This document shows positions 26,395 to 38,935 of a DNA stretch of 64,000 nucleotides, piece after piece. Each line of letters starts with the position of its first letter. Positions within the stretch are counted from its first letter, which is position 1. The notes below the pieces were generated by a model. It was given only the letters and a program-made list of their open reading frames with translations, ran no database searches and was not told the DNA's origin. Both the position numbers and the translations under genes were made by a program. The stretch is from Flaveria trinervia (taxonomy: Eukaryota; Streptophyta; Magnoliopsida; Asterales; Asteraceae). The stretch lies in the NCBI GenBank assembly GCA_025506515.1, contig CM046453.1:7524410-7588409 (forward strand), given 5' to 3'.

Positions 26395-27956
26395 AAAATA
26401 CAATCGATTTATTCTAATAAAAAAATAACTAAGTAAAAAATGAAAACATCATATTTCTTTTTATTAAATTTTTTTGTTTCTATTTTCTATTAAATTATTA
26501 TATTAGTTACTAATAATGTTATTTAAAGAGTGAATTATCGTTTTCCTCCTAGTAATTTGGTTACATTTCCTATTTTCATCTAAAAATATTGTCATTTTCA
26601 TCCAAAATTTTATCTCCATTCCTCCCGATGGTTTGGTTACATTTCCTATTTTCATCTAAAAATATTTCTTTTTGCATTTAGCTCTTCAAGGTTTGGGAAA
26701 TATTATCATTTTCATCCAAAATTCTTATCTCCATTGTTTTTAAATGTTAAATATTAATGGTCAAACAACAATTCACTCTTATTTATTTTTTTAAAATTAA
26801 AAGTAGTTTGTTAATAATTTAAGAAATAGTTTTTTTGTTAATGTAATTTCTAAAGAAACAATTTTTTTATAAGAATGGGAAATTTTTCTAAAATAACACT
26901 TTTTCAAATATACAAAATCTTTTAAAATTGATGTTTTATAAAAGTAAACTGTCTATAAAAAATAATTAAAATTAGAAGTTATAGTAAGAAATTTTTAAAA
27001 TTGACATATTATTAAACGGTTTGTTTTGAAACAAAATATTTAAAATTTTTAGAAAAAAACTTTAAAAATAATAACTTAAGAAGTTGATACAGTGTTTTAT
27101 TACTTATAATCCATTATTATATGTAATTTTTATCCTATTTTTATTTTAGAATATTATTTTATAATTAATAAAATTTTATTATATTTAATATTTTAGTTTT
27201 TTAATTTATATAATATATATATTTACTAAAACTATATGTCATAAACCAAAGACATTCTGGTCACACATGATAAACATTATTGAATGCAATTATTTTTAGG
27301 TATTCTAATTTTCATCATGGCATCAAAAACACTGGTACAATAAGTGCATAAAATCAAAATTAAATCAAAATCACTTAGAAAGAATCCAAACATATAAAAG
27401 AAATCCAGTGCTGTTACAACTTACAAACCTCTACAATTAACCTCCTAACACAACATAAGCTCAAAAACAACATTAACAATTACAGACAAACAAATGGCCC
27501 AAATCAACCAATTAATCAACAACAATTCTTTCACACATATCATCCTACAACATCACATAAACAACACACAAACCCTTCCTTCCTGTACTCCTCCACCCAC
27601 ACCTCCCCAAACTCACAAACCCTCCACCCTTCAAACCACGGTCCACCCAAAATAAAATGTATCGCCTTCAGCTACGAACTCAAATGGCATCAAGAACCCG
27701 ATTATGACCCACAAGAAAGTTCGAAACAACCGGAACACACTGCTTTTATCGCCTTCAACCCACCGAATGATTTCATCGCCTTCAACCCACCGAAAAGCGC
27801 TGCAAATACGCCCCTGATTCATCTTTCACTATATCTGGCATCACAATCTTGTTCTTTCGGTGACCACAATTATACAACACCATCCATCTTTACACACTAT
27901 TTAGGAGCGTACTCATGTTGAACACACATCCATGCATATATTTGATCAATAAAATC
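26395..27956. other. Non-genic AT-rich stretch
   Basis: Very AT-rich with long A and T runs. I see no gene. A 63-codon frame at 27631-27822 contains a short internal duplication (RWVEGDE/RWVEGDK) and no domain. Confidence 0.5.
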
Positions 27957-28087
27957 TGTAAGATGGTAAAATACTGAATAATATTATTGAACAGTTAGAT
28001 TACATATATAGAGATAACAAGTAACCCTAGAAATCTAACTGAGCCCGTGAGTTCATTCTAATCAAACCCTAATAATATATTCTAATA
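27957..28087 (-). repeat. TRIM 3' LTR
   Basis: Left-hand LTR, which is the 3' LTR on the minus strand; see the element entry for boundaries. Confidence 0.7.
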
Positions 28088-28943
28088 CTCCCCGCAGTCG
28101 TAGCGGAAGTAACGTACGCTAAGACTGAAAAACAAAAAAAACATAAATCAATAATAATAAGATAAACATCCTTCAATCAACTCAACTATCCAAACTTTTG
28201 CCAAAAGACGATATTGTGCTTGAAGTTGTCATTTATGTTTTGGTTGATTGTGTTACCCATAGTTGGCTTGATAGTTAATTAGTTCTTGATTCTTGAAATG
28301 ATAAATCAATAATTGACGACCATAGTCGTTTATAACTTGTCGAGGCTAGTAGTCGGTTGTCACTTGTATCTGTAAATCAAGAGATTAAAGCTAAAGGAAT
28401 AAAAAAAAGCAAGGCAAGTGACCGCGTTTAGCCGGTTGTGTTTTGGATCCGTAGATCAAGAGAAAAAAATCTGTAACGTAAAAAGAAAAAAGAAAAAACA
28501 AAAAGAAAGGTCGGTGACTATGGTCAGTTGATGATCTTTTTGACCCATAGATCAAGAGATAAAATCTGTAGATCTATAAAAAAGAAAAAAATCAATTAAA
28601 CCGTAGTTTGATATCGATGGTCGTGTACTGTGGTCCTTGGTACGACTACAACATCGAGAATAAAAAAAGAAAAAAGAACTGATCGGTGCATTTTGTGAGT
28701 TATAATTCAAGAATAAACCAAGAATATGATTATGAACCAACCAAAAGAATAGATATCTTGTTTGAATATTCAGTCGATAACGAAGCTTTATTCAACAAAA
28801 ACTAAAAAAACAGAGAAGAAATGAAACAGAAAACAAAGGTGGGACAGGATGGCGGTGGTAACGACACACCGCCCTGTCTAGGGTTTGAACTTGGTGGCGA
28901 CGACTAGGGTTTGCATGTTTTTGTGACGGTGCACATAACTCTA

Positions 28944-28957
28944 AAGTTTTGATACCA
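28944..28957 (-). other. TRIM primer-binding site
   Basis: On the minus strand TGGTATCAAAAC follows the 5' LTR almost directly and matches the tRNA-Met primer site used by many plant LTR elements. Confidence 0.6.
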
Positions 28958-29089
28958 TGTAAAATGGTAAAATACTGAATAATATTGTTGAATAGTTATA
29001 TTATAATATATATTAATAACAAATAACCCTAGAAACCTAATTAGAGCCGTGAGCTTATTTTAATCAAACCATAATAATATATTCTAATA
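28958..29089 (-). repeat. TRIM 5' LTR
   Basis: Right-hand LTR, the 5' LTR on the minus strand. It differs from the other copy by scattered substitutions and small indels. Confidence 0.7.
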
Positions 29090-29356
29090 AAATGATGCGA
29101 CTCTTAATATCACCAAGAAATCTATTTAAATTCAAAATTTGAGAATTATTGGAAAATTAAATAAATAAAAAATTTAGTTATTAATTTAATTTTTAACCCA
29201 ACCATAAATGATAATTTTTTTAATGCAAGTGATATATTTTTTTCAAAACCGCTATAAATAAACAATACACAACAAATAATTTCACATGATTCAAAATAAC
29301 GTCCCTCTAAGACTATCTATCATCTTCTTCATATAATTTCATTGATACAAATCAAC

Positions 29357-29742
29357 TATTTTTTAGGTGTTTGTGATTGTTTTCAAGCAACTTTTAATTG
29401 ATTAACTTTTAAAAAGTTAATAACTAAAAAAAGTTATTTAGTAATATTAAAATAGTATTTTTTAATTGACTTTTCATATAAAATAAAAAGACGTTTTTAA
29501 AAGTAAGAATGTGGTGATCTATAAACTTTTCAAAACTCTTTTTAGTGTAATTTTCTATTATATCCTCTATTACTTTCTATTAACTCTCTTTAATTTTTCT
29601 AAGTATGTCTTTTTGTCATTTAACATTGTTTATAAGTTAATTCAAACACTTATTTAAAACTGTTTTTAAAATTCATAAGTTAATAAGTTATTTTTATTAA
29701 AAGTTCTCTTCAACTAAATTAGATAATCCCAAACATGGCCTT
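29357..29742. repeat. MITE-like inverted-repeat element
   Basis: The left end reads GGTGTTTGTGATTGTTTTC, and the reverse complement of the right end reads GGCCATGTTTGGGATTATC. Both ends continue into AACTTTTAA and GTTAAT words in inverted order. A partial relative lies at 33650-33825. There is no coding capacity and no clear target duplication. Confidence 0.45.
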
Positions 29743-31247
29743 TGTTCACTCAACTTTTAAAAGATGCTAACGACAAAGATAACCAAGCCCGGCCTTCTTT
29801 TGTAGCAATGCATGGGTTTCAAGAGCAAATATTACATTTTTAACAACTTCAACACCGGAAACAACTTCATTAATAGTGGCAAAAATCAAACAACAACAGC
29901 AAGTTCAACGACCAATTTCAACACACGTCCATGAATCACCTTCATCACAGGTGTAATTTCAAGAAAGAAGAAAGGCAATTAATGCCAAAACAATTGATGA
30001 AAACCTAAATAAATCGGCCCACAAGATAGCTAAATGAAACGAGTTGGTATTGGTAAAAGGCTTAATTAATACAAAATTTAAAGATCCAATAAGTGGAAAC
30101 AACCACAAGACAAATGCTTGTTAAGAAAGAATTAATGAATACTACGACATCGAGCAATCGCATGCTTAATGAAGCCCTCACACCTAATGCTAGTGACCCC
30201 GACGATGATATACCTCAAACGGTTAGAGGAATTTGACATATCCCTTGATGATTACGATAATATTCAACTTTAGCAACAACCTCATATATACTTGTTCAAT
30301 ATGGAGGATTAAGGGCAAACAATGGCCTAAGGAAGGATAAAGGCTCATTTTCATCCACTTAGAAAACAAGCAAGTTATTCATCATTGACTAGTTAGCTAG
30401 CACGAATCAGGTGAAGAAGATGGTGAACGCGCAATTTGATAGAAAAAATATAAGCAAATTCTATGCCAGAGAAGAAAATAAAATACTTTTCATCAACACA
30501 AGCTCTATGAATCCCTTCTCAAAAGTCAAACTTGATTTTATATGTAATAAGATCAGGAGAAATACAACATACCAAAATATAGGTTAAGCTAAATGGCCGA
30601 CTTTCGTAATATTTTATAAGAATAAGATTATAGAGAGTTTATACTATAAACCTATGATTAACTTAGATGTTTCGACCATTTGAATATTTGATTTCAAAAC
30701 CGTGCTACATATTAGGCCCGATTATATGTTGTAACCATTGACGAGTAAAGTATCAACTACCCTCAACTTATGATCAATCAAGCTCACTGAAATTTTCATT
30801 AAAAAAACACACGACGACACAAGTACACATGTGGAACATCTAGGGGATCTATTGAACCTCCAACCCAAAGTATCATAAGTAGAGAAGTTAAACTAAGTGT
30901 ATATGAAAATCTATTGTAATCACGATTAGAGAAGTTTGATTAGAAGTCTCACACGTTTTTAACCAAAAAATCTTGCGGGTTGGGTGGGTGGGTCGGTTGG
31001 ACATGTTGTTCCAACAGTTACGAGATGGGATGGTTTGACAACTCTTAAAATTGATAAAGATGCTTGATGTATATAACACATGCATAATTGCATACTTGCA
31101 AAATATGAAATATGTTAAATGGTCAGTTCAAAGGTCTAAAACATCGGCCAGTTAATTAACCCGTCAAAACCGAACTGTCTAATATCAATCAGACCATTTG
31201 TTTTAGTTCAGATGATTACACCCTCTATATGAACTAATCAACATCTT
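29743..31247. other. Non-genic stretch
   Basis: Mixed AT-rich DNA with no open frame of interest and no recognisable domain. It may hold decayed retroelement sequence (30,000-30,600 is less AT-rich), but I cannot name it. Confidence 0.4.
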
Positions 31248-31258
31248 TATATATATAT

Positions 31259-31296
<38 letters not shown>
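31248..31296. repeat. (AT)n microsatellite
   Basis: About 49 bp of AT dinucleotides with one phase slip near 31270. Confidence 0.9.
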
Positions 31297-31688
31297 AACA
31301 AAACGTTAAGGTTAATTAATTCAATTCTAGTTATGGGTAATATTCACGTATTAGGATCTACGTTTCCGTCATCCCAATCACACCTCTTATATAAGTTCAT
31401 AACTTGTATAGTGTTTTTATTATCTGTACCAAACCAAAAACCGAAAACCAAATACATAATAAAGAGCGAAGACGGACCGACTATAGAACATTCGGGCCGG
31501 TCACATGATCAAGACCAGTCTTGCCATCGGTCCTGACCATTACTACCCAGTCATATTGCTAAGTGAATTATTGTGTTTTGTACTCTTATTTCCCCCCAAT
31601 CTTCTCTATCAAAATCCAAAGATATCGTCTTAGAGAAACTCAAAAATCGGATAAATTAGTCACTATATGCATCGAATTCAATCGTTCT

Positions 31689-33200
31689 TCAGCAACTTGA
31701 AATCGAGCATTTTGAACTTGTTCTCGAAGCTGCACCATAAACAAAAATGTGAGTTTTGATTCTTCTGTAAGTAAAGATTAACAAAATAACTTATATTACC
31801 TAGTCCATTTATGGCTTCTGAGCTTCTCATCAACCTTATTCTCTTGCAAGTCTGAACAAACATCCTGCAATCAATCAATCAATCAATCAATCAAACAAAA
31901 CTTGTTGGATTGATTCCAAAAATTTGAAATACATAACAAGAATCTATCGAATGTGGGGAACTAATATTACTTCCATGGAACATCACCAACAAGCATCCAA
32001 TCCCCATCTTTATCCTCATACGTCGATACATACTTTATTCGATTCACAAGATCCATCCACCTTTTCTCATTCAACACATTTCCTGTGATATTAATCAATA
32101 TACTCACATTAGTAAATCATCAAAAATGACACTTGAATACATGATTACCTAATTCCATACCGAAATTGAAGTTTTATGCACTGTGCAATCAAAATTTTGA
32201 ACTGATCATACACATACGAACTAGTTTCACTAGAAAGAGCTTTAGCAATAAAATATTCTGATAATTTGAAACACATTCTGAATTTATACATTACTGATTC
32301 GACATTTAACACCACTGACACACTGTAACAATTACGCTTTACAATAACCTACAAACCACATTTTAGAGCAAGCAGTGTAAAGGTCAGTCATAAACTACGT
32401 TTGTGCATACATTTGGATAAAACATTTAACATCACTGAAACACTGCAAACTGCAGTTTACAACAACTACACTCCGTAAACTGTAGAGTTTACAATAACTA
32501 CAGTTTACAACAGGTGTAATTGTGCAAACCATATTATCTTATTGTAAACTGTAGTTTACTGGTGTATGTAATCGAGAAAGTTATTCGAACCATAGATCAT
32601 CAAACGTATTGTCACTACCTATGAAATATGAGAATATATCCACCAGAGCACATTGAAGCTGTTGATATCCTGTGTATGATTCCAGATCTACTTTTCGCAG
32701 ATACGGTGCTCCGTCAACCGCCACCTTCACAAACCTAAAACCACCGTTCACGGCGTTCCTCCGGTGCACCGTCACCGGCGGCCATCCGGCCACCTCCTCC
32801 CTGCAAAATCAACACATATTCATCATCAATCAATCTACTCACCGGAGATTCAAAAACAACAGATCGATTCAAACATTCAAATATTCAATCATCACATATT
32901 CACATCCAACAACTAATATCATATCAAATATTCAAATACACTCGATCAGACGATCAGTAATCAGTTGATCAACGCGATTACAACTTACGCCGGAGGTTTC
33001 GTGGCGTCGGAGCATTCGGTATCGGAATCTTCACCTCCGGTGGATTTTTCGTCAATCGCGTCGGAGAATCGTCGTTTTTTCACCGGATTTTGTCGCGATT
33101 CTCCTGGTAAACGTAACGTAAGCTCCGTTTCGTTGAGATTGAGGTCGTAGTAAGCTCCGGTGGTCACCTCCGACGTGATGGTTGACGTCTCCGGCGACAT
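31689..33200 (-). CDS. Aux/IAA transcriptional repressor, IAA15-like
   Basis: Five exons join in frame: 33200-32989, 32800-32619, 32082-31971, 31864-31800 and 31729-31689. All introns are GT-AG, and the product is 203 residues. Domain I is TELTLRLPG (25-33), an LxLxL repression motif that recruits TOPLESS-type corepressors. A basic KKRR follows (41-44). Domain II is the degron VAGWPPV (74-80), bound by TIR1/AFB with auxin. The PB1 region (domains III/IV) runs from [17 protein letters not shown] to [19 protein letters not shown] and [12 protein letters not shown], for pairing with ARFs. The MSPE start, TELTL-LPG motif and KKRRF block resemble Arabidopsis IAA15, and KTN1 lies 7.7 kb away, as I recall for IAA15. 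All four domains are intact, so it should be an auxin-degradable nuclear repressor. The IAA15 assignment is inference; a tree is needed. Confidence 0.93.
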
Positions 33201-33340
33201 TTTACGTGACGGAGCTGAATGCTTCCGGTGATGTGATATTTTGAATATTGTTTACGATTTGAGGTATGAATGTGGACTCGTGGTCATGTTGAGTAGTTAT
33301 AGTGGAGGTGACCACATACAGTGATCCAGTGAGAAGGTGA

Positions 33341-33346
33341 CACGTG
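33341..33346. promoter_or_regulatory. G-box CACGTG upstream of the IAA15-like gene
   Basis: A palindromic G-box core in a GACACGTGG context, 141 bp before the ATG. Such sites bind bHLH (PIF) and bZIP (HY5) factors that often act on auxin genes. Function here is inferred. Confidence 0.4.
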
Positions 33347-33649
33347 GTGTGTGATGGACGGTTTGGATTGTTTTCTGTGGGTGATGAATGATGATGATGA
33401 TGATGAGATCGTGAGATTAGTTGGTGGGAGTACCAAATGTTGGGGTGTTGGTGCTGTACACAATCATATCCGTTTGCTCGTGTGTGTTTGAGTTTGTTTT
33501 TTGTTTTTATGTTTTGGTGCATTGATTCTGTTGGATTCATTATTAAATTTATATTTTGCTCTATATTTGTTAATTAGTTTAGAAGAGTATTGGAAAAGTT
33601 AGTTAAATAGATGGTGTATGTGGTTGATTTGGTTATACTAATGGACTAT

Positions 33650-33825
33650 TTATTTTTATGAACTTTTAATTTTTTAACTTTTAAAAAGTTAAAAAGTTTT
33701 TTATAGTGTTTGACAATATGATTGTCGTGAGTGAATAAGTTAATAAGTCATTTCATACTAACTTATTAATTTATTGAAAAAGTCAATAAGTTGTTTTTTA
33801 AAAGCATTCCCAAACATGCCCTAAA
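33650..33825. repeat. Partial MITE-like repeat
   Basis: AACTTTTAAAAAGTTAA and AATAAGTTAATAAGT words, with a right end whose reverse complement is AGGGCATGTTTGGGAATGC. It resembles the element at 29357-29742. The left terminus is not recognisable. Confidence 0.4.
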
Positions 33826-34568
33826 AAGATAAAAGTATAAGATTTTGTAAGACGGGTTGGTTTTACTTGTGGTGTTTTAATTCATTGAGTTGAGATTGTG
33901 TGAGGTTTATATGTAAAACTTTGCTTACATGGCATGTTTGTAAGAAATTCTATGTTAAAGAATGACCAATCATACCTTCGGTTGTCACTAATTTATACTG
34001 TTATATCTTTTGCAGGTTCGCTAACCCTTGACAATATATAGACATTCACTTTCTTAATACTTTTTTATATTATTTTTTGATTTTATGAATAGTTATTTTC
34101 GTGTTGAATGGTGTTACAAAAATTTTCTTCATGTGGCTAGACTAATTAGATTATGTGATCAATGTATTCTAGCAAAGAGTGTTTAGTGTTCATTCACTGA
34201 GAAGTATTACTCGAATCCAAAAGGTGACAGGAATCGACCTTTTCATTGGCATCATCTATGCGATTCGAACCACAACCATGTGGTTAAAACTCACGTTAAA
34301 AAAGACTAAATTTTGTAAACAAAAATCCGATAAAATATGCATAAAAAACTAAAATACTCTTTATTAAAACAATAAAATAGACTATTTTTGTAATTAATCA
34401 ACCACCACTTGAACTATAAGTAATATAAGAAAACAAAAAAAACCCAATCCCTCTCAGCCTCTTTCTTCTTACTTAACCATCGACTATTGACCACTTCAAC
34501 GCGTGCGATCAACATCAACAATCACGTCTCTCTCTCTTAGAATTATTCCTTAGAATTTGCTTATAAAT

Positions 34569-34904
34569 TGTGATATATTAGTGTTAACATCAAAGCAAGT
34601 TAGTCAATTAGTCATCAGTTGACTTATAGTTTTGGTATAGTGTGTTTACTTGTAATTGTTTAGGGACTAGTTTGATATATGTTGTTTAGTTGAGGATATG
34701 GTTATGTTACTTCTTTCACGGTTGTTAAAAAGGTAGTTAGGTGGTGATTTAGGGTTAGAACGCTCTCTGGATCTAATTCTCTTTTGGTGTATGAATTCAT
34801 CTTTACTGGAAATACAATCGAATTGATTCTTCAGAGATTGTTGTGTTCTTTAATCTTCACTATACATATTGAGTTTTTTGTTCTACGAATCGATCGAAAC
34901 AACA
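34569..34904 (+). repeat. 5' LTR of the copia element
   Basis: Starts TGTGATATATTAGTG and ends GAAACAACA. It is followed at once by the primer-binding site. Confidence 0.88.
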
Positions 34905-34920
34905 ATTGGTATCAGAACCT
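34905..34920 (+). other. Primer-binding site of the copia element
   Basis: ATTGGTATCAGAACC just after the LTR, the usual plant tRNA-Met site (TGGTATCAGAGC) with one or two changes. Confidence 0.8.
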
Positions 34921-34975
34921 TGTGAGCTCGATCAATGGTGAAATCCAAACAGAAACTCAATAGACAGGTGGAGAT

Positions 34976-35556
34976 ATGGTGTCGTCGGCGAGATTTGATT
35001 TAGAGAAGTTCGATTGCAAGACTGACTTCAGTCTGTGGAGGTTGAAGATGAGGGCCTTACTCGTACACCAGGGGCTGGTCGATGCATTGAAAGGTGAAAA
35101 CGGAATGCCCGTCACGATGATTGAGAAAGACAAGAAAGATGTAATAGAGAAGGCACATTCAGCAATCATCTTGAGTCTTGGCGATCGGATGCTTAGAGAA
35201 GTGTCCAAGGAGAGTACCGTTGCCGGTCTTTGGCGAAGCTTGAGTCTCTATACATGACAAAGTCATTGGCGAACGGACTTTACCTCAAGAAGCACTTGTA
35301 TACGTTTCAGTTAGCAAGTGGAAGGACATTAAAGGATCATACGGATGAGTTTAACAAACTCATCCTTGATTTGGAGAACACTGAAGTAGAGATCGAAGAT
35401 GAAGACAAGGCAATCATCTTTCTCTCATCACTCCCTCAAACTTATGAGCATTTTGTTGATACTCTTATGTTTGGAAGGGATACACTATCAATGGAGGAAG
35501 TCCTTGCAGCAATGAACTCAAAGGAACTTCAAAAGAAAACGGAGAGCAAAGAATAG
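34976..35556 (+). pseudogene. Copia gag remnant
   Basis: The frame starting at 34976 encodes a Tnt1-like capsid N-terminus (KFDCKTDFSLWRLKMRALL). It loses frame near 35235-35256 and continues in another frame as AKLESLYMTKSLANGLYLKK, up to a stop at 35554-35556. Past that stop the zinc-knuckle region (FVCNSDKHFKKDCPEWK, about 35653-35703) is still readable. Stops at 35590-35592 and 35650-35652 precede it, the second at the site expected for the first cysteine's neighbour. Confidence 0.8.
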
Positions 35557-35793
35557 AGCTTTGAAGGCTTGACTGTAAGAGGCAGACCATAACTCAGAGG
35601 GAAGAAGCCTAATAATTCGAACTGGTCGAAGTCAAAGGGGAAACGTAGATGATTTGTATGTAACTCAGACAAACACTTCAAGAAGGATTGTCCCGAGTGG
35701 AAAAGGAGGAAGCAGGAATATACCAAACAAAAGGCCTACAACAATGGCTCACTAGACAGTTCTATTGATGGCTATGACAGTTCAGACATCCTG

Positions 35794-38700
35794 ATGGTAT
35801 CTAAGGTGAATGGAAATGATCAGTCCTGGATCATGGATTCTGGTTGTTCTTATCACATGACACCCAACAAACACTTTTTCAATGAATTGACCTTAAATGG
35901 TTATGGCACGGTACAATTAGGTGATGATCGGAAGTGCACAATCAAAGGTCAAGGATCGGTATATTTAAAGTTGGATAGTGGGTCAGTTCTTAGTCTCAAG
36001 AATGTTAGATACATTCCTGAACTAAAACGAAACCTCATATCGTTGGGCACCTGCGAGGATGAAGGATATCATGTTGTTTTGAGGAATGGTCGGGCAAAAG
36101 TGGTTAAAGGCTTTATGGTTGTCCTGAGTGGGATCTGGAAAGGTAATAACCTATACTTGGTAGATGGAAAGGTGATCACCGAGGATGTGTCACTTGTAGA
36201 GGAGCAGGAGGACTCTCTTGCTATGATTTGGCATAAGAGAATGGGCATATTAGCTGTCAAGGTCTTAAAGAGTTGCACAAGCAGCAAGTGTTAGGTGAGT
36301 TGAGCAATCCTGATTCTAGGTTTTGTGAATATTGTGTGTTGGGAAAAGCCCATTGGGTGAGTTTCAACAGAAGCAGGCATAAGACGAAGGGTCTATTAGA
36401 CTACATCCATGCGGATCTATGGGGGCCTGCTAGAACATTGTCCTTAGGTGGAGCAAGGTACTTTCTCTCACTGATAGATGATCACTCGAGAAGAGTATGG
36501 GTGTTTGTACTCAGGACTAAGGACGAATCACTTCAGAAGTTCAAAGAATGAAAGGTGTTGGTTGAGACGCAATCTGAAAAGAAGGTAAAGAAACTCAGAA
36601 CTGATAATGACCTTGAATTTTGTCATAAGAACTTTGATCAATATTGTAAAGAGAATGGCATTGCCAGGCATCTAACAGTAGCTGGTACACCACATCAGAA
36701 TGGATTGGTGGAAAGGATAAACTGAACTTTACTTAATAAGGTAAGATGCATGTTGATAAGTTCAGGCCTACCAAAACAATTTTGGGCTGAGGCCTTGTCA
36801 ACGGCAACATATATAGTCAATAGATCTCCATCTAGTGCCATTGACATGAAGACCCCGATGGAGGTGTGGTCTGGTAACAAGTTGAAGTATGAGCATATGA
36901 GAGTATTTGGTTCAGTAGCCTATTCTCATATCAATCAGGGAAAATTAGAACCCAGAGCACAAAAGTATGTCTTCCTAGGATATCCCGAAGGGGTGAAGGG
37001 ATATAAGCTGTGGAAACTGTCAGATGGATCTCCTAAGATCATTATTAGTAGAGATGTGACATTTAGAGAAGGTGTAATGTATAAAGATGTGGTAGCTGGG
37101 AATCAAGAATTGAGCAGAACCAATCATATTGGTGAAGAGAATGTTCAAATTGAGGTGGAGATACCTAGTGAGTTGGTAAAAGAGACTAGAGTTCCTAATG
37201 ATTCTGAAAATGAAGCAAGTAGGCACTCTGGTGACTATAGTATAACCAAGGATAGGCCCAGGAGAAATGTTGTGCTACCTGCCAGGTTTAGAAGTTCCCA
37301 AGACTTTTCTGCTTTTGTGTTTTGTGCTGCTAAACTTGAGAGCATGTATGAACCTTTATCTTATCATGATGCTGATAGATCAAAAGAAAAACAAAAATGG
37401 ATGGAAACTATGAAAGATGAGATGGATTCCTTGCCCAAGAATAAAACTTGGGAGTTAGTTGACAAGCCAAGTGATAAACGGCTAGTGGATTGTAAGTGGT
37501 TGTTTAAAATCAAAGAGGGTATGCCAGTAGAACATTTAAGGTATAAAGCCAAGCTACTTGCTAAAGGATTCACACAATCAGCTGTAATAGATTATAATGA
37601 GATCTTTTCACCTGTTGTGAAGCATATTTCTATCAGAATTATCTTGGCTCTAACTGCAATACTCAATTATGAGCTTGATCAGCTAGATGTCAAGACAACT
37701 TTTTTGCATGGTAATCTAGAAGAGACCATTTACATGAAACAACCACCTGGTTTTGAGGTGGAGGGTCAAAAAGGTAAGGTGTGTTTGTTGAGAAAGTCTT
37801 TATATGGGCTTAAGCAGTCTCCAAGGCAATGGTATATGAGGTTTGATGAGTATGTTGTATTTCATGGTTTTCAAAGAAGCTGTTATGATGTTTTTGTCTA
37901 TTTCAAAGAATATGAACAAGGACATTTCATTTATCTTCTTTTATATGTAGATGATATGTTATTGTCATGTAAAGATAGATCACAAATTGAAGATACTAAG
38001 AAGATACTGATGGATGAGTTTGAAATGAAGGACCTTGGAGTTGCTAAGAAAATCCTAGGGATGGAGATACATAGAGACAGGTGTGCTGGAGTGTTAAAAT
38101 TGACTCAAGAAGGGTATATCAATAAGGTTCTGACCAATTTTGGTATGACATCTAGCAAGAGTGTTGTAACTCCATTAGCTGTGCATTTCAAGTTATCTAG
38201 TAGGGATTCTCCTGGCACAGATGAAGAAGCTGCAAGCATGCAAGGTGTTCCATATGCTAGTGCTGTAGGGAGTTTAATGTACCTTATGGTGTGTACTAGG
38301 CCAGATTTGGGATTTGTTTCTAGCATTGTTAGCAGGTATCTAAGTAACCCTGGTAAGCATCATTGGGAAGGTGTTAAATGGGTTATGAGGTATCTCAATG
38401 GAACTAGGAGTGTGGGTTTAGTTTTTGGACATATAAAGTCTCATGATCCTTTGGTGTATGGTTATATTGATTTTGATTTTGCTAAAGATCTTGATAAGGG
38501 AAGATCATTGACTGGTTATGTGTTCAAGGTGTTTGGTGGTACTATGAGCTGGAAGGCTTCTTTGCAGCATATAGTGGCTTTATCCACTACTGAAGCTGAG
38601 TTTGTTGCACTCACTGAAGCTGTGAAAGAAGCTATGTGGCTTAAAGGGATTGTGATTGAATTGGTTTTGATGCAAGTGGAGTGGTGGTGTATTGTGATAA

Positions 38701-38911
38701 TCCTGGTGCTATTCAATTGTCAAAACATCAAGTTTTTCATGAAAGATCTAAGCATATCAATGTTAGGCTGCATATTATTAGAGACATCATTCATTCTCAG
38801 GAGGTGAAAGTTGAATTTGTGAATACTGAAAATAATGCAGCTGATATGCTTACTAAATCTTTGGTTGGTTCCAAGTTTGCACACTATTTGGATCTGCTTC
38901 ATGTATCGTGA
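35794..38911 (+). pseudogene. Copia pol remnant (protease, integrase, reverse transcriptase, RNase H)
   Basis: Protease region WIMDSGCSYHM begins near 35829. Integrase includes HADLWGP and a late QNGLVERIN, with stops at 36549-36551 and about 36722. Reverse transcriptase runs from DEMDSLPKNKTWELV to YVDD (37944-37955). RNase H motifs include ALSTTEAEFVAL. The reading frame changes near 36270-36294 and again near 38680, where the end of RNase H (NTENNAADMLTKSL) continues in another frame to 38911. The 685-codon stretch from 36750 is the longest intact piece. Confidence 0.88.
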
Positions 38912-38924
38912 CTTGATTCACACT

Positions 38925-38935
38925 AAGGTGGAGTT
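38925..38935 (+). other. Polypurine tract of the copia element
   Basis: AAGGTGGAGTT directly before the 3' LTR start, in the position where plus-strand priming occurs in LTR elements. Confidence 0.6.

Larger units (their letters stand above)
27957..29089 (-). mobile_element. TRIM-type (miniature LTR) retrotransposon
   Basis: Two direct repeats of about 131 bp (27957-28087 and 28958-29089) share TGTAA(A/G)ATGGTAAAATACTG at one end and AATATATTCTAATA at the other. Just inside the right-hand copy the minus strand reads TGGTATCAAAAC, a primer-binding site for initiator tRNA-Met. Just inside the left-hand copy it reads GCGGGGAG, a polypurine tract. The element therefore reads on the minus strand. 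Flanks AAATC and AAATG match at four of five bases, a decayed target duplication. The interior (about 870 bp) has no gag or pol. Size and layout fit a TRIM. Confidence 0.75.

Noticed and set aside
34200..34290. A possible tRNA suggested by a GATTCGAACC word
   Set aside because: I could not build acceptor, D, anticodon and T arms around it.
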